From: Campylobacterota bacterium
GTDB taxonomy: Bacteria; Campylobacterota; Campylobacteria; Campylobacterales; Hydrogenimonadaceae
NCBI GenBank assembly: GCA_013153475.1
Contig: JAADEJ010000041.1
Location: 1 to 43,350 of the forward strand
Direction: 5' to 3'
Length of the DNA stretch: 43,350 nucleotides
This document shows positions 7,101-15,522 of the stretch, one piece after another. Position 1 is the first letter of the stretch. Every line of letters begins with the position of its first letter. The notes under the pieces were generated by a model. That model saw only the letters and a program-made list of their open reading frames with translations. It ran no database searches and was not told the origin of the DNA. Both the position numbers and the translations under genes were made by a program.

Positions 7101-7196
7101 ATGCAGGACGAGTGGATTCGGATCGGTCTTCTGGCGGTGGTGGTAATTGTGATGGTTGTGGTATTGAAGATGCCCAAAAAGGGCAGAAAGGAGTAA
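7101..7196 (+). CDS. 31-residue single-span membrane protein
   Basis: A very short gene with complete expression signals: an extended -10 (7063-7071), AAGGAG at 7090-7095 five bases before the ATG, a TAA stop and a terminator starting two bases later. The product begins MQDEWIRIG, has one hydrophobic span LLAVVVIVMVVVLKM, and ends in a basic tail KKGRKE. A single inner-membrane helix is likely, with the basic end inside. I do not recognise a family. The full promoter, ribosome site and terminator set makes chance unlikely. Confidence 0.62.
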   Translation: MQDEWIRIGLLAVVVIVMVVVLKMPKKGRKE

Positions 7197-7197
7197 C

Positions 7198-7220
7198 CGG
7201 CCCCTAATGGGCCGCTTTTT
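7198..7220 (+). terminator. Rho-independent terminator after the 31-residue ORF
   Basis: CGGCCC pairs perfectly with GGGCCG around the five-base loop CTAAT and is followed by CTTTTT. The convergent pepA gene ends inside this hairpin (its TAG is 7204-7206). On the opposite strand there is no T run, so it acts in the plus direction only. Confidence 0.7.
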
Positions 7221-8676
7221 GGCGCTCCCTGACACTTTGCTCCAGCCACTTGACACACATGCGTACCCCCGCGCCGCTGGCGCCGGAGGGGTTGTAGCCC
7301 CAGGTTTTCTCCACATAGGCCGGCCCGGCGATATCCAGGTGGAGCCATTTCTCTTTCATCTCCTCCTCAACGAAACGATCCAAAAAGAGCGCGGCGGTAA
7401 CAGCGCCGCCGTAGCGGGATGAGGCGATGTTGCACACATCGGCCACCTCGCTTTTAAGGAGTTTGGCCAGATGGCGGTTAAAGGGGAGGGTGCAGGTGAA
7501 CTCCCCGGCGTTGGCGGCCGCTTTGGAGAAGCTGTGCTTGAGGGCGCGGCTGTGGCCCATGACGCCGGTGGTGTACTCGCCCACGCCCACCACGCACGCG
7601 CCCGTCAGGGTCGCCAGATCGAGCAGGTAGTCGGGTTGTACCTTATCCTGGGCGTAGCAGAGGCAATCGGCCAGCACCAGGCGTCCCTCGGCGTCGGTGT
7701 TGCGCACCTCGATGGTGGTGCCGTTTTTGGCCTTGAGCACGTCGTCGGGTTTGTAGGCGTCGCCGCCGATCATGTTCTCCGTGGCGCCGGCAATGGCGTG
7801 CACCTCTACCGGCAGGCCCAGTTCGCTGACGGCTTTGATGATGCCAAGTACCGCGCAGGCGCCTGACTTGTCGGCTTTCATGGTGACCATAAAGTCGCTG
7901 GGTTTGAGGCTGAGCCCCCCGCTGTCGTAGGTCAGCCCCTTGCCCACCAGCGCCACCTTAAAGAGCGGATCGGCCGGTTTGTAGGCCAGGTGGATGAGCC
8001 GGGGCGGGTGGGCACTGGCGCGGCTGACGGCCAGGAAGGCCCCCATGTTTTCGGCTTCCAGCCCTTTTTCGTCCAACACGGTACACTCAAGCCGGTTGGT
8101 TTCGGCCAGGGCTTCAGCCTTGCGGGCCAGCTCGGCGGGGGTCATCTCGTCGGGCGGGGTGTTGACGAGACTGCGGGTGTAGTTGACCGCCTCGGCGACA
8201 ATGGCGGCGCTTTGGACGTAGCTGTTTGCCTTTTGCGCGTCAACTGTTTTGTCGTTGAAATCTTCGGCGGCGATGATCACCTTTTGAATTGGGTGTTTGG
8301 CCTTTTGGCTCTTGTAGGCGTCATAGACGTAATCGCCCAGTATCAACCCCTCGGCGGTCGCTTTGATGTTCTGGGCCGAGCATTTGCCAAGATAGAGTCC
8401 GGTTTTGATCGTTTGCAGAGGGGTTTCGCGCAGGGCACGGACGGCCGCGGCGTAGGCGCTGCGCACCAGGTCGTGTTCGAGTGACTCCACACCGACATAC
8501 AGGCGCCGCTTTTCGGGCAGAAAAGAGGTCTCGTCCTGCTCCGCCTGAAAGCCCGCCAGTGTCAGTAGCTCTTTGTCTTCGATCCAGGGGTGATCGAAAT
8601 CTTTGCCCACGACGCAGACAATCTCCGCGTCGGCCTGGATATCGGCGCGTTTTTGGTCGACTACCGTGATTTGCAT
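7204..8676 (-). CDS. pepA: Leucyl aminopeptidase (M17 family)
   Basis: Cytosolic di-metal aminopeptidase removing N-terminal residues from peptides; some M17 enzymes also bind DNA. The metal-binding and catalytic segments are clear: GLTYDSGGLSLKP, MKADKSGACAVLG and NTDAEGRLVLADCL. I place the start at ATG 8674-8676 (490 residues, MQITVVDQKRAD), which fits M17 lengths and has a purine-rich GGAGAGAAAGAG upstream; a longer frame begins inside the neighbouring pump gene. A promoter lies just upstream, over the 3' end of that pump gene, so pepA is likely transcribed independently of the efflux operon. Confidence 0.95.
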   Translation of the reverse strand: MQITVVDQKRADIQADAEIVCVVGKDFDHPWIEDKELLTLAGFQAEQDETSFLPEKRRLYVGVESLEHDLVRSAYAAAVRALRETPLQTIKTGLYLGKCSAQNIKATAEGLILGDYVYDAYKSQKAKHPIQKVIIAAEDFNDKTVDAQKANSYVQSAAIVAEAVNYTRSLVNTPPDEMTPAELARKAEALAETNRLECTVLDEKGLEAENMGAFLAVSRASAHPPRLIHLAYKPADPLFKVALVGKGLTYDSGGLSLKPSDFMVTMKADKSGACAVLGIIKAVSELGLPVEVHAIAGATENMIGGDAYKPDDVLKAKNGTTIEVRNTDAEGRLVLADCLCYAQDKVQPDYLLDLATLTGACVVGVGEYTTGVMGHSRALKHSFSKAAANAGEFTCTLPFNRHLAKLLKSEVADVCNIASSRYGGAVTAALFLDRFVEEEMKEKWLHLDIAGPAYVEKTWGYNPSGASGAGVRMCVKWLEQSVRERQKAAH

Positions 8677-8707
8677 GCTCTTTCTCTCCGCGTAAAAAAT
8701 TTGGGCA

Positions 8708-8716
8708 ATTGTATCA
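8708..8716 (-). promoter_or_regulatory. Extended -10 promoter of pepA
   Basis: TGATACAAT on the minus strand overlaps the stop codon of the upstream RND pump gene. The predicted start near 8701 leaves about 25 bases before the pepA ATG. Confidence 0.5.
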
Positions 8717-11700
8717 TACCTTTTTGCGGTTGGCCGGGTCGGTGACGTAGGCAAAGAGCGGCACGTAGATGAGGGTCAGCAGGGTACCCACCACCAGGCC
8801 GCCGATGGCCACGTCGGCCAGGGGACTTAGACGCTCCAGCCCCACCGCCTGTTCGGTGGCGATGGGAATCATGCCGGCAATGGTGCCAAACGCCGTCATC
8901 ATGACGGGCCGAAAGCGCACCCGTACGCTCTCCAGCGCCGCCTCGAAGGGGGCTTCTCCCTCTTTTTCGTAGTTTTTGTAAAAGTCTATGAGCAAGACGG
9001 CGTTTTTGATGATGATGCCAAACAACAGCAGTACGCCGATGAGGCTGGGCATACAGCTGGGTTTGTCAAAGAGCAGCATTCCCCACGCCCCGCCGATCAT
9101 GGAGAGCGGCAGTACCAGGATCATCACCAGCGCCAGGCGGACCGATCGGTAGATGGAGATCAGCGTCATGAGCAAAATCACCACCCCGATGGCGATCGAT
9201 TTGATCATGCGGGCGAAGCTGTCGTCGAGCTGTTTGATGTCCCCTTCCTGGGAGATCAGCACCCCGTCGGTGGAGACCTTTTTGAGCGCCTCGATGGCGT
9301 CGTCGGTGATATGGGTGACGGGTCGTTTGCTCCGGTAACCGCCCACGTCGATGCTGTAGAGCATCTGGTCGCGCTCGATTTTGGCGGGGGTGAGACGGAA
9401 GTTGACGTGGGCCAGTTCCGCCAGCGGTACGGTGCCTTTGGGGGTGGTGATAGGAAAGAGGCGCAGGGCCTCAATATTGCCGGTATACCTCTTCTCAAGG
9501 TAGAGGCGCACCGGCTGGGTGTTTAAGGAGGCGTATTTGGAACCCAGCGCCGTGATCTGGCCCCGTACCGGCAACTGCGCCGCAATCTGCAGAGGCGTGA
9601 TACCGTAGAAAAGCGCCTTTTGGGTGTCGATCTGCAGGGCGATCTCCTGGAAGTTGTTGTCCCAGCTTTGGTAGATGGAGGTCAATCCCCGGACATCTTT
9701 GAGTGCCTCGAGCACCTCGTGGGCCTTGGGAGGAAGGTTCTCCCAGCGATCGGAACGGATGCGCACATCCAGCGGCGCCTTGATGCTCGAAAGCGCCGTG
9801 GCGCCGAAATCGAAGACATCCAGGCGGGTGACGCCCCGGAGTCGGGCCAGTTTGTCACGGATGATCCCCTCCAGTTCCCAGATGCTCTGTTTGCGCTCAA
9901 AGCGGTTGACGGCGTTGATGGTGAGTGTGGCCTCGGCGGGCAGGTTGCCGTTGCCCATGGAGAGAACCCCCGGCTCGGTACCCACGGCCACGGAGCTCAT
10001 GCGTACCCACGGTTGACTGTGGAGCCAGGCAAGAAAGGGTTTGAGCCGTTGTTGGGCCGTCTCGACCGTGTCGTTGGCGCTAAAGGCGACCTGGGCCTTG
10101 ATGATGCCCGTATCCATCGGGGGCATGACATCCCGGCCGATGGTAGGCATGATCTGGCGCAGACTGCCGCCCATCAGCACCAAAACCGCGATAGTCAAAA
10201 AGGCGACGCGAAGCCAATGCCGTCCGCCCCGGGAAAAACGCAACACGCTTTCATAAGGGGCGATGAGCCGTCCGGCGGTGTTTTGATAGAAGCGCTCGAA
10301 CCACGCCTCTACCCGGGTCTTACCCGTTCCGTTGCGATAGAGCCAGCTTGAGAGGTGGGGAATGAAGGTGATCGAGAGAAACCAGCTGACAAAAAGGGCG
10401 ATAATGAGCGTTTCGATGAGGGGACGGAAGATCTTTTCGGGAAAATCGCCCACGAACATCAGGGGAAAGAGGATCGCCGTGGTGGCGATGGTACCGGCAA
10501 AAACAGGCCCCAACACCTCTTTGGTACCGTTGGTGATGGCGGTTTGGAGACTCTCGTGCTCTTCGGTCAGGTGGCGCTCGATATTCTCCAGCACCACCAC
10601 CGCGTCGTCGATGAGCATACCGAGCGCCAGGATGATGCCGGTGTAGACAACGGTGTTAAGTTCACCGCCGGTGAGCCAGATGATGGCCATGGTGGCGAAA
10701 AAGACCATGGGAATGGAGAGCCCCGCGGCGATAATGGCCCGGAAATTGCCCAGAAAGAACATCAGCACCAGCAGGGTAAAGACAATGGCGTCTCTTAAGG
10801 CTTCGAGCATATTGGTGTTGGCGGTTTCGATGATGTCGCGCTGGGTGTCGGCGATGGTGAAACCGATATTGGGATAGCGGGCCTCCAGCTCCTTCATCGC
10901 TTTTCTGGCCGCGTCGGAGACCGCCAGTACCGCGCCGCCGGGGGCGCGTTGGACGGCCAGGGCCACCGCCTCCCTGCCGTTGCCCAGATACCCGCTCATG
11001 CGGTCCTGATGGCTCCAGGTGATGTGGGCGATATCGCCCAGGCGCACATTGGGGGCGACGGGCAGAGCCTCCAGGGCGCCCACGCGGCTCTTTTCACCGT
11101 AGAAGGTGAGGGTGTAGTAGTTGTTGTCGTTTTTCAAAAAGCCGATGGGCAGGTCTTTGTCGAGTGATCGGATTTTGTTGATGAGCGTATCGACAGAAAG
11201 ACCGTAGGCTTTGGCCTTGAATGGGTCGACCTCGACACGGATAGCGCTTTGGTAGCCGCCGAAAACCTCTACGTTGCCGATGGCGGGGTTGGCCAACAGG
11301 TAGGGCTTGATGAAGTTGTCGGCGATTTTGCGTATCTCATCCAGCGAAAGATCGCCGTTTTTGGGATAGACGGCGATAACGTCGGCGGGCAGGGTGAAGT
11401 CGCCGGCGGTATAGATGGAGGGGTTGACCCCTTCGGGCAGTCGCCCTTTGGCGATGGAGAGGGCGTTGGCTACGTCCACCGCCGCGTCGGCCAGGGCTTT
11501 TTTGTACTCAAACTCGGCGCTGACGATGGAGAAGTTGGCCACGTTGATGGAGCTGACGTCGCGCACGAATCCAAGCCGGGAGACCTCCTCCTCGATCGGT
11601 TTGGAAACGGTGTTGGCCACGGTCTGGGCCGTGGCGCCGGGAACCTGTGTTATGACGATCACCTGGGGACGGTTGGCGTCGGGGAAGAGGTTTTTGGGCA

Positions 11701-11788
11701 GATCCACCAGTGCTACGATGCCCAGGAAAAAGAAGGCGGCAATAAGGCTATACAGGGTATAGGGACGCTTGTAGAAAAACTCGAACAT
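8714..11788 (-). CDS. RND-family multidrug efflux pump, inner-membrane subunit
   Basis: Proton-driven AcrB-type transporter of 1024 residues, forming the inner-membrane part of a tripartite efflux system. The N terminus FYKRPYTLYSLIAAFFFLGIVA starts TM1. The proton-relay aspartates are in GMLIDDAVVVLENIER and the relay lysine in GIIIKNAVLLIDFY. Two large periplasmic loops separate the two sets of six membrane helices. The ATG directly follows the TAG of the adaptor gene, with AAGGA upstream. It is the third structural gene of the tetR operon. Substrate cannot be told from sequence; drugs, solvents or bile-like compounds are possible. Confidence 0.95.
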   Translation of the reverse strand: MFEFFYKRPYTLYSLIAAFFFLGIVALVDLPKNLFPDANRPQVIVITQVPGATAQTVANTVSKPIEEEVSRLGFVRDVSSINVANFSIVSAEFEYKKALADAAVDVANALSIAKGRLPEGVNPSIYTAGDFTLPADVIAVYPKNGDLSLDEIRKIADNFIKPYLLANPAIGNVEVFGGYQSAIRVEVDPFKAKAYGLSVDTLINKIRSLDKDLPIGFLKNDNNYYTLTFYGEKSRVGALEALPVAPNVRLGDIAHITWSHQDRMSGYLGNGREAVALAVQRAPGGAVLAVSDAARKAMKELEARYPNIGFTIADTQRDIIETANTNMLEALRDAIVFTLLVLMFFLGNFRAIIAAGLSIPMVFFATMAIIWLTGGELNTVVYTGIILALGMLIDDAVVVLENIERHLTEEHESLQTAITNGTKEVLGPVFAGTIATTAILFPLMFVGDFPEKIFRPLIETLIIALFVSWFLSITFIPHLSSWLYRNGTGKTRVEAWFERFYQNTAGRLIAPYESVLRFSRGGRHWLRVAFLTIAVLVLMGGSLRQIMPTIGRDVMPPMDTGIIKAQVAFSANDTVETAQQRLKPFLAWLHSQPWVRMSSVAVGTEPGVLSMGNGNLPAEATLTINAVNRFERKQSIWELEGIIRDKLARLRGVTRLDVFDFGATALSSIKAPLDVRIRSDRWENLPPKAHEVLEALKDVRGLTSIYQSWDNNFQEIALQIDTQKALFYGITPLQIAAQLPVRGQITALGSKYASLNTQPVRLYLEKRYTGNIEALRLFPITTPKGTVPLAELAHVNFRLTPAKIERDQMLYSIDVGGYRSKRPVTHITDDAIEALKKVSTDGVLISQEGDIKQLDDSFARMIKSIAIGVVILLMTLISIYRSVRLALVMILVLPLSMIGGAWGMLLFDKPSCMPSLIGVLLLFGIIIKNAVLLIDFYKNYEKEGEAPFEAALESVRVRFRPVMMTAFGTIAGMIPIATEQAVGLERLSPLADVAIGGLVVGTLLTLIYVPLFAYVTDPANRKKV

Positions 11789-12892
11789 CTACTCGTCCTT
11801 TTGGGTACGTACCGACAGGCCCGTGGTGAGTTTGAGCAAAACGTCGGGTTTGGCCACGGCGACGGGCCGGCCGATGAGATCGGGGGCGTCTACCAGGTAG
11901 CCTTCCACCCCTTTGGCCAAAATCCTGACCTCCGTCGGGTGGGCCTGCACGTTTTCAATCACGAAAGCGCGTGTCCGGCCCCCCTGGCGCAGCAGGGCGT
12001 CGGGGGGTAAAAGCAAGCCTTTTCCCCGGTAGGTGACGATGTCGACATTGACAAAACTGTCCGCCGCCAATCCCAGGCCCAAAACGGGGGTTCGGTAGCG
12101 TAGAAGGCCGTTTTGGGTTCCTTTAAGCGGTGTCAGGGGATAGCTCTTTTGTTCATAGCGCAGTGCCAGCGGTTTGACGTTCATGGGAAGCCGAACCAGC
12201 AGGTAATCCCCTTTGGCGGAACGGATACGCATGAGGGGTTTGCCCGGCAACGTCATATCGCCCGGGTTGAGGTAGGTTTTTGAGACGATGCCTTCCACCG
12301 GGGCGCGCAAAAGGGTATAGTCGCGCTGTTGCGTCACGGCGGTCAGGGAAGCCTCGAGGCTCTGGCGTTTGGCCGATATCTCGGCCACCCGGCTTCGCGC
12401 TTCGGCGATTTTGGCCTCTTCGGCCTCAAAGGTCTCGCGGGAGATGCCGTTGACCTTCATCAGCTTTTCGCTGCGGGCGTGGCTGGCCAGCAGGGTTTTA
12501 AGAGAAGTTTGCGCCGCCTCCATCTGGCGCTTTGTCGCGGCGATTTCGTGGCGGAGCGCCTCGGCTTTGGCCTGAAGGTCTCTCTCGTCCAGCGTGGCGA
12601 CCACCTCGCCCTTGCGTACTTTCGAGCCTTCGGGTTTGCAGGTAAGCAATCTGGCGGATACGCGGGTCGAAAGGGCCACGTCACGGTCGTTGCCCACCTG
12701 CGCGACGAAGGGGAGGGTGAGGGTGACGTTTTGGGGTTGGGGCCGCAGGGCTTCGACGGTGACGGCGTAGGTTTTGGCCGGGGGGATGCGGGTGTCGGCC
12801 TCGCGCTTGTGTTTGAGGGTACGAACTCCCAGCGCCACCAGTGCCGCGACGGGGATGATCCAGATAAAACGTTTAATCATTCGCATAGTCAT
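11789..12892 (-). CDS. RND efflux periplasmic adaptor (membrane fusion protein)
   Basis: Links the RND pump to the outer-membrane channel. An N-terminal membrane anchor (IWIIPVAALVALGV) precedes a barrel-lipoyl half-motif (STRVSARLLTCKPEGSKVRKG), a long coiled-coil hairpin (about residues 105-185) and the second lipoyl half (YTLLRAPVEGIVSKTYLNPG). No lipobox is present, so it is anchored by the helix. Three ATGs occur in the first five codons. GGAAGGA fits best with the second (12884-12886), so the protein may be two residues shorter than 367. It lies ten bases after the tolC-like gene. Confidence 0.93.
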   Translation of the reverse strand: MTMRMIKRFIWIIPVAALVALGVRTLKHKREADTRIPPAKTYAVTVEALRPQPQNVTLTLPFVAQVGNDRDVALSTRVSARLLTCKPEGSKVRKGEVVATLDERDLQAKAEALRHEIAATKRQMEAAQTSLKTLLASHARSEKLMKVNGISRETFEAEEAKIAEARSRVAEISAKRQSLEASLTAVTQQRDYTLLRAPVEGIVSKTYLNPGDMTLPGKPLMRIRSAKGDYLLVRLPMNVKPLALRYEQKSYPLTPLKGTQNGLLRYRTPVLGLGLAADSFVNVDIVTYRGKGLLLPPDALLRQGGRTRAFVIENVQAHPTEVRILAKGVEGYLVDAPDLIGRPVAVAKPDVLLKLTTGLSVRTQKDE

Positions 12893-12902
12893 TCCTTCCA
12901 GG

Positions 12903-14195
12903 TTATTCGACCAGTTCGGCCAGGTCGTTGCCGTAGATGACGGCCAGTTGCGCCAGGGTCTGCCATTGCAGCGCTTCGGCGCGGGCTATCTTGCTTTGCG
13001 CCTCCATCAGCGCCTCCTCGTATCTCAAATACTCCTCTTCGCTGATGCGGCCGGTTCGGTAGGCCACTTTGGCGTATCGCAGCAGTTTGCGCTGGGCCGC
13101 GCTCTCTTTTTTGGCCAGTTCGGCGGCCCGTCGGTGCAGCGAGAGGTTTTTTTGCAGCGCTTCGGCCCTGGCCGTGAGCTCCTGCTCCTCTTTCTGAAGG
13201 GCGTAACGCTCTTTCTGCCAGGCGATTCTGGCCTGTTCGATGGCGGTGTAGCGGCTCTTTTCAAAAAGGGGAATAGAGAGGTTGAAGGCGTAACTACCAT
13301 ACCCGCGGTGCACATCGTCGGCGCTTCCGGGTTGGTAGGCGACGGCGTTTTGTCCGTAATTTTCGCTCCAGGTGGCCTTGGCTATCAGTTTGGGATAGAG
13401 GCGGTCTTTCTGGGCATCCAGCTCTTTGCGTTTGGCTTTCAGGGTGTGGCGCAGCGGATCGAGGGCGAAGAGTTTCTCTTCTTTCAAAGAGGCGGAGGCA
13501 CGGCGGTGAAGTGCCACGGGATTTTGCAGGCGTATTCCGGTCAGGGCCGTCAGGCGGCTTTTGATCCCGTTGACGGCGATATCGAGGTCGTTGGCGCCGT
13601 TTTGAAGCCGCAAGAGCGCCGCTTCCAGTTTATCTACCCGAATACCCGGCGCTTTGCCGCTCTGTACGGCGATTCGGGCGTCCTCCAGACTCTTTTGGAT
13701 GGAGTGGATACGGGCGTCAATCGCCTGACGGCTCGCCACAAGATAGAGCCATTGGGCGTTGTCTCCCAGAATCGTCGCCTCGTTTTGCAGGAAGTTGAGC
13801 CGTTTTTTGGCCCGGGCGCTTTGCATACGGGCTTTGGCCGCTTCGGAGAGGCTGAAGAGCTCTTTGACAAAAAGGGGCATCTGCACATCCGCGCCGATGC
13901 GCTCGATGGTGGTGGCGAAGGGGAGCGGTTCGTTGCTCTTGCCCAGGGCCAGGCTCTCGGTCGGGGAGAGAGGCCGCAGGTTGGTGGGGGCGTTGTAGTG
14001 CTCGTATGTCGCAAAGAGTGTGGCGGTCGGATAGAAAGCGTCCCGCACTTTGCGCGACGCCAGCTTGGCGTAACGGCTCTGCATCTCGTCCAGCCGGGTT
14101 TGCGGCTGATGCCTGAGGGCTTGAAACAGGTCGTGAATGGTCGCGGCCTGAAGTAGAACGGAAAAACAGAGAAGAGACCCGATGGATCTTTTCAT
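12903..14195 (-). CDS. TolC-family outer-membrane efflux protein
   Basis: Outer-membrane channel of the tripartite pump. The 430-residue protein has a Sec signal (MKRSIGSLLCFSVLLQAA) and two similar halves of long helices with short strands, for example ARMQSARAKKRLNFLQNEA and RYTAIEQARIAWQKERYAL, as in TolC/CmeC proteins. AAGGAG precedes the ATG, which overlaps the stop of tetR by four bases (ATGA). It carries no lipobox. Confidence 0.92.
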   Translation of the reverse strand: MKRSIGSLLCFSVLLQAATIHDLFQALRHQPQTRLDEMQSRYAKLASRKVRDAFYPTATLFATYEHYNAPTNLRPLSPTESLALGKSNEPLPFATTIERIGADVQMPLFVKELFSLSEAAKARMQSARAKKRLNFLQNEATILGDNAQWLYLVASRQAIDARIHSIQKSLEDARIAVQSGKAPGIRVDKLEAALLRLQNGANDLDIAVNGIKSRLTALTGIRLQNPVALHRRASASLKEEKLFALDPLRHTLKAKRKELDAQKDRLYPKLIAKATWSENYGQNAVAYQPGSADDVHRGYGSYAFNLSIPLFEKSRYTAIEQARIAWQKERYALQKEEQELTARAEALQKNLSLHRRAAELAKKESAAQRKLLRYAKVAYRTGRISEEEYLRYEEALMEAQSKIARAEALQWQTLAQLAVIYGNDLAELVE

Positions 14196-14812
14196 GTCGG
14201 CTCCTTTTGAACGGCTAAGAGGATATGGTGGGATAAGAGTCGGGCGATGCCCTGGATATTGGGTACGGGCGGAAGGTGAAAAGACTTCTCGATACGGGAA
14301 GCCACCCGCTTTCTCAGTTTGTCGGTCGTCTGGTGAACGATCAGGGTGGAGACGATCATCATCTGGATGACGATGGGGTTTTTGATGGCGAAAACCCCCT
14401 GTTCGACCCCGTCGTTAAGGATGGCCGTGAGGGTTTGCAGGATATTCGCGAGAGCGTCGGCGGCGCTTTCGGGGAGTTGGGTACCGTTGTCGGCGAACTC
14501 GTGGGAGAGGATGGCCGCGAAACAGGGATGGGTCTCCAAAAAAGAGCCGAAGGTCTCGATGTAGCGTCGAAGACGCACCTGCGGGGTATCGGCCGTGTCG
14601 GAGACGGTTTCGACATCCCAGGCCAACTGGGAAAGCCTGTCGGTCAGGACCGCTTCGTAGAGGTCGGATTTGTCTTTGAAATGGTAATAGATGGCCGGCT
14701 TGGTCACGCCCGATTCGGCCGCGATCTCCTCCAGTGAGGCGTTGGCGTAGCCGTAGCGGGAAAAGTGCCGTGCCGCGATGTTGAGAATTTTCCCCTTTTT
14801 GTTTTCCCTCAC
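14192..14812 (-). CDS. TetR-family repressor of the efflux operon
   Basis: A 206-residue dimeric transcription factor. The N-terminal helix-turn-helix is clear at about residues 26-50 (SLEEIAAESGVTKPAIYYHFKD), and the C-terminal helical domain would bind an inducer. It is the first gene of the operon with the three efflux subunits, so autoregulation is the natural model. The start is GTG at 14812 with AAGGA six bases upstream. An inverted repeat overlapping the -10 and the ribosome site is the probable operator. It plays the same role as CmeR or AcrR, but orthology is not claimed. Confidence 0.92.
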   Translation of the reverse strand: MRENKKGKILNIAARHFSRYGYANASLEEIAAESGVTKPAIYYHFKDKSDLYEAVLTDRLSQLAWDVETVSDTADTPQVRLRRYIETFGSFLETHPCFAAILSHEFADNGTQLPESAADALANILQTLTAILNDGVEQGVFAIKNPIVIQMMIVSTLIVHQTTDKLRKRVASRIEKSFHLPPVPNIQGIARLLSHHILLAVQKEPT

Positions 14813-14820
14813 GCCTTTTC

Positions 14821-14844
14821 CTTACTTAACGATCAGTAAGTATA
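14821..14844 (-). promoter_or_regulatory. Efflux operon promoter and probable TetR operator
   Basis: CTTACT and AGTAAG form a perfect six-base inverted repeat separated by eight bases (14821-14840). The -10 TATACT (14844-14839) overlaps one arm and the AAGGA ribosome site touches the other. A repressor here would block transcription of tetR and the pump genes together. Confidence 0.6.
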
Positions 14845-14918
14845 GCGGCGCCAAACTTAAAAGAGGGAAAATGACGGAAATTAACATCATCATCGGGCCG
14901 ATCGAGGTGAAAGGGGAT

Positions 14919-14943
14919 GGCGGAAAACGGTATCGCTTCCGCC
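14919..14943. other. Hairpin downstream of the lipoprotein operon
   Basis: GGCGGAA and TTCCGCC form a perfect seven-base stem around 11 bases, about 20 bases after the stop of the last DUF4136 gene. It has no T run, so it is not a classical terminator; it may stabilise the mRNA 3' end or support factor-dependent termination. Confidence 0.4.
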
Positions 14944-14961
14944 GTTGCTCTCAGGAGGGGA

Positions 14962-15522
14962 CTATTTTCGGTCGGGAAAGGTAGAGAGTACTTTTTGGGC
15001 CACTTTTTTGATGAACGCGGCACGCTCTTCGGGTGATTTGAAGGCTTTGAGGCGGTCGGTCATCTTGGCGTTCCAGAAGACCAGGTTGTCCGCTTTGGGA
15101 TCGATGGCTTCGACAATGATCTTTCCCTCCCGGGCGGTGGTGGACTGGGTGGAGGGCGCGACCATGTAGTGGTAGCCGTAGTGGCCGTAGTGGGGGCTGA
15201 AATAGGTGGGGGCGATGCCGATGACACGGTAGTCGTTGGAGAGGTGGCGGGTGTCGGTGACGCCCAGGTGGTAGGTTAACAGAAAGTCGGCCTTGCTGCG
15301 GTCGCCAACCACACTGTAGCCTTTTTGCTCAAGGGTCTGGGCAAAGGCTTTGTCAAAGAGTTTCTGGGCGTTTCGCGTGGCCGCGTCATCGATGTCGGGG
15401 TGAATGACGGCGACGGTTTTGAGTTTGGCAAAATCGTAGTTTTCGTGCCGGGCGCTTTCGTAGGTTTTGTGGCTACAGCCGACCAGAAAGAGGGCGGCGG
15501 CAAGTATCAATCGCATGATCAC
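14962..15522 (-). CDS. DUF4136-type lipoprotein (third of three paralogues)
   Basis: A 186-residue exported lipoprotein of unknown function. The N terminus has a signal peptide with lipobox LVGC (LILAAALFLVGCSHK). The body shows the DUF4136 pattern: YDFAKLKTVAVI near the N terminus, KGYSVVGDRSKADFLLTYHL in the middle, and SPEERAAFIKKVAQKVLSTFP at the end. The middle is rich in Tyr, His and Gly (PHYGHYGYHY). The GTG start overlaps the preceding stop (GTGA), with AAGGAG seven bases upstream. It is the last gene of the lipoprotein operon. Confidence 0.85.
   Translation of the reverse strand: MIMRLILAAALFLVGCSHKTYESARHENYDFAKLKTVAVIHPDIDDAATRNAQKLFDKAFAQTLEQKGYSVVGDRSKADFLLTYHLGVTDTRHLSNDYRVIGIAPTYFSPHYGHYGYHYMVAPSTQSTTAREGKIIVEAIDPKADNLVFWNAKMTDRLKAFKSPEERAAFIKKVAQKVLSTFPDRK

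Noticed and set aside
9620-10351. 243-codon open frame on the plus strand within the RND pump gene
   Set aside because: Antisense shadow of a gene with complete RND motifs.
12774-14156. 460-codon open frame on the plus strand
   Set aside because: Antisense to the TolC-like gene, which has a signal peptide, family motifs and a ribosome site. The open frame is a by-product of GC-rich codon use.
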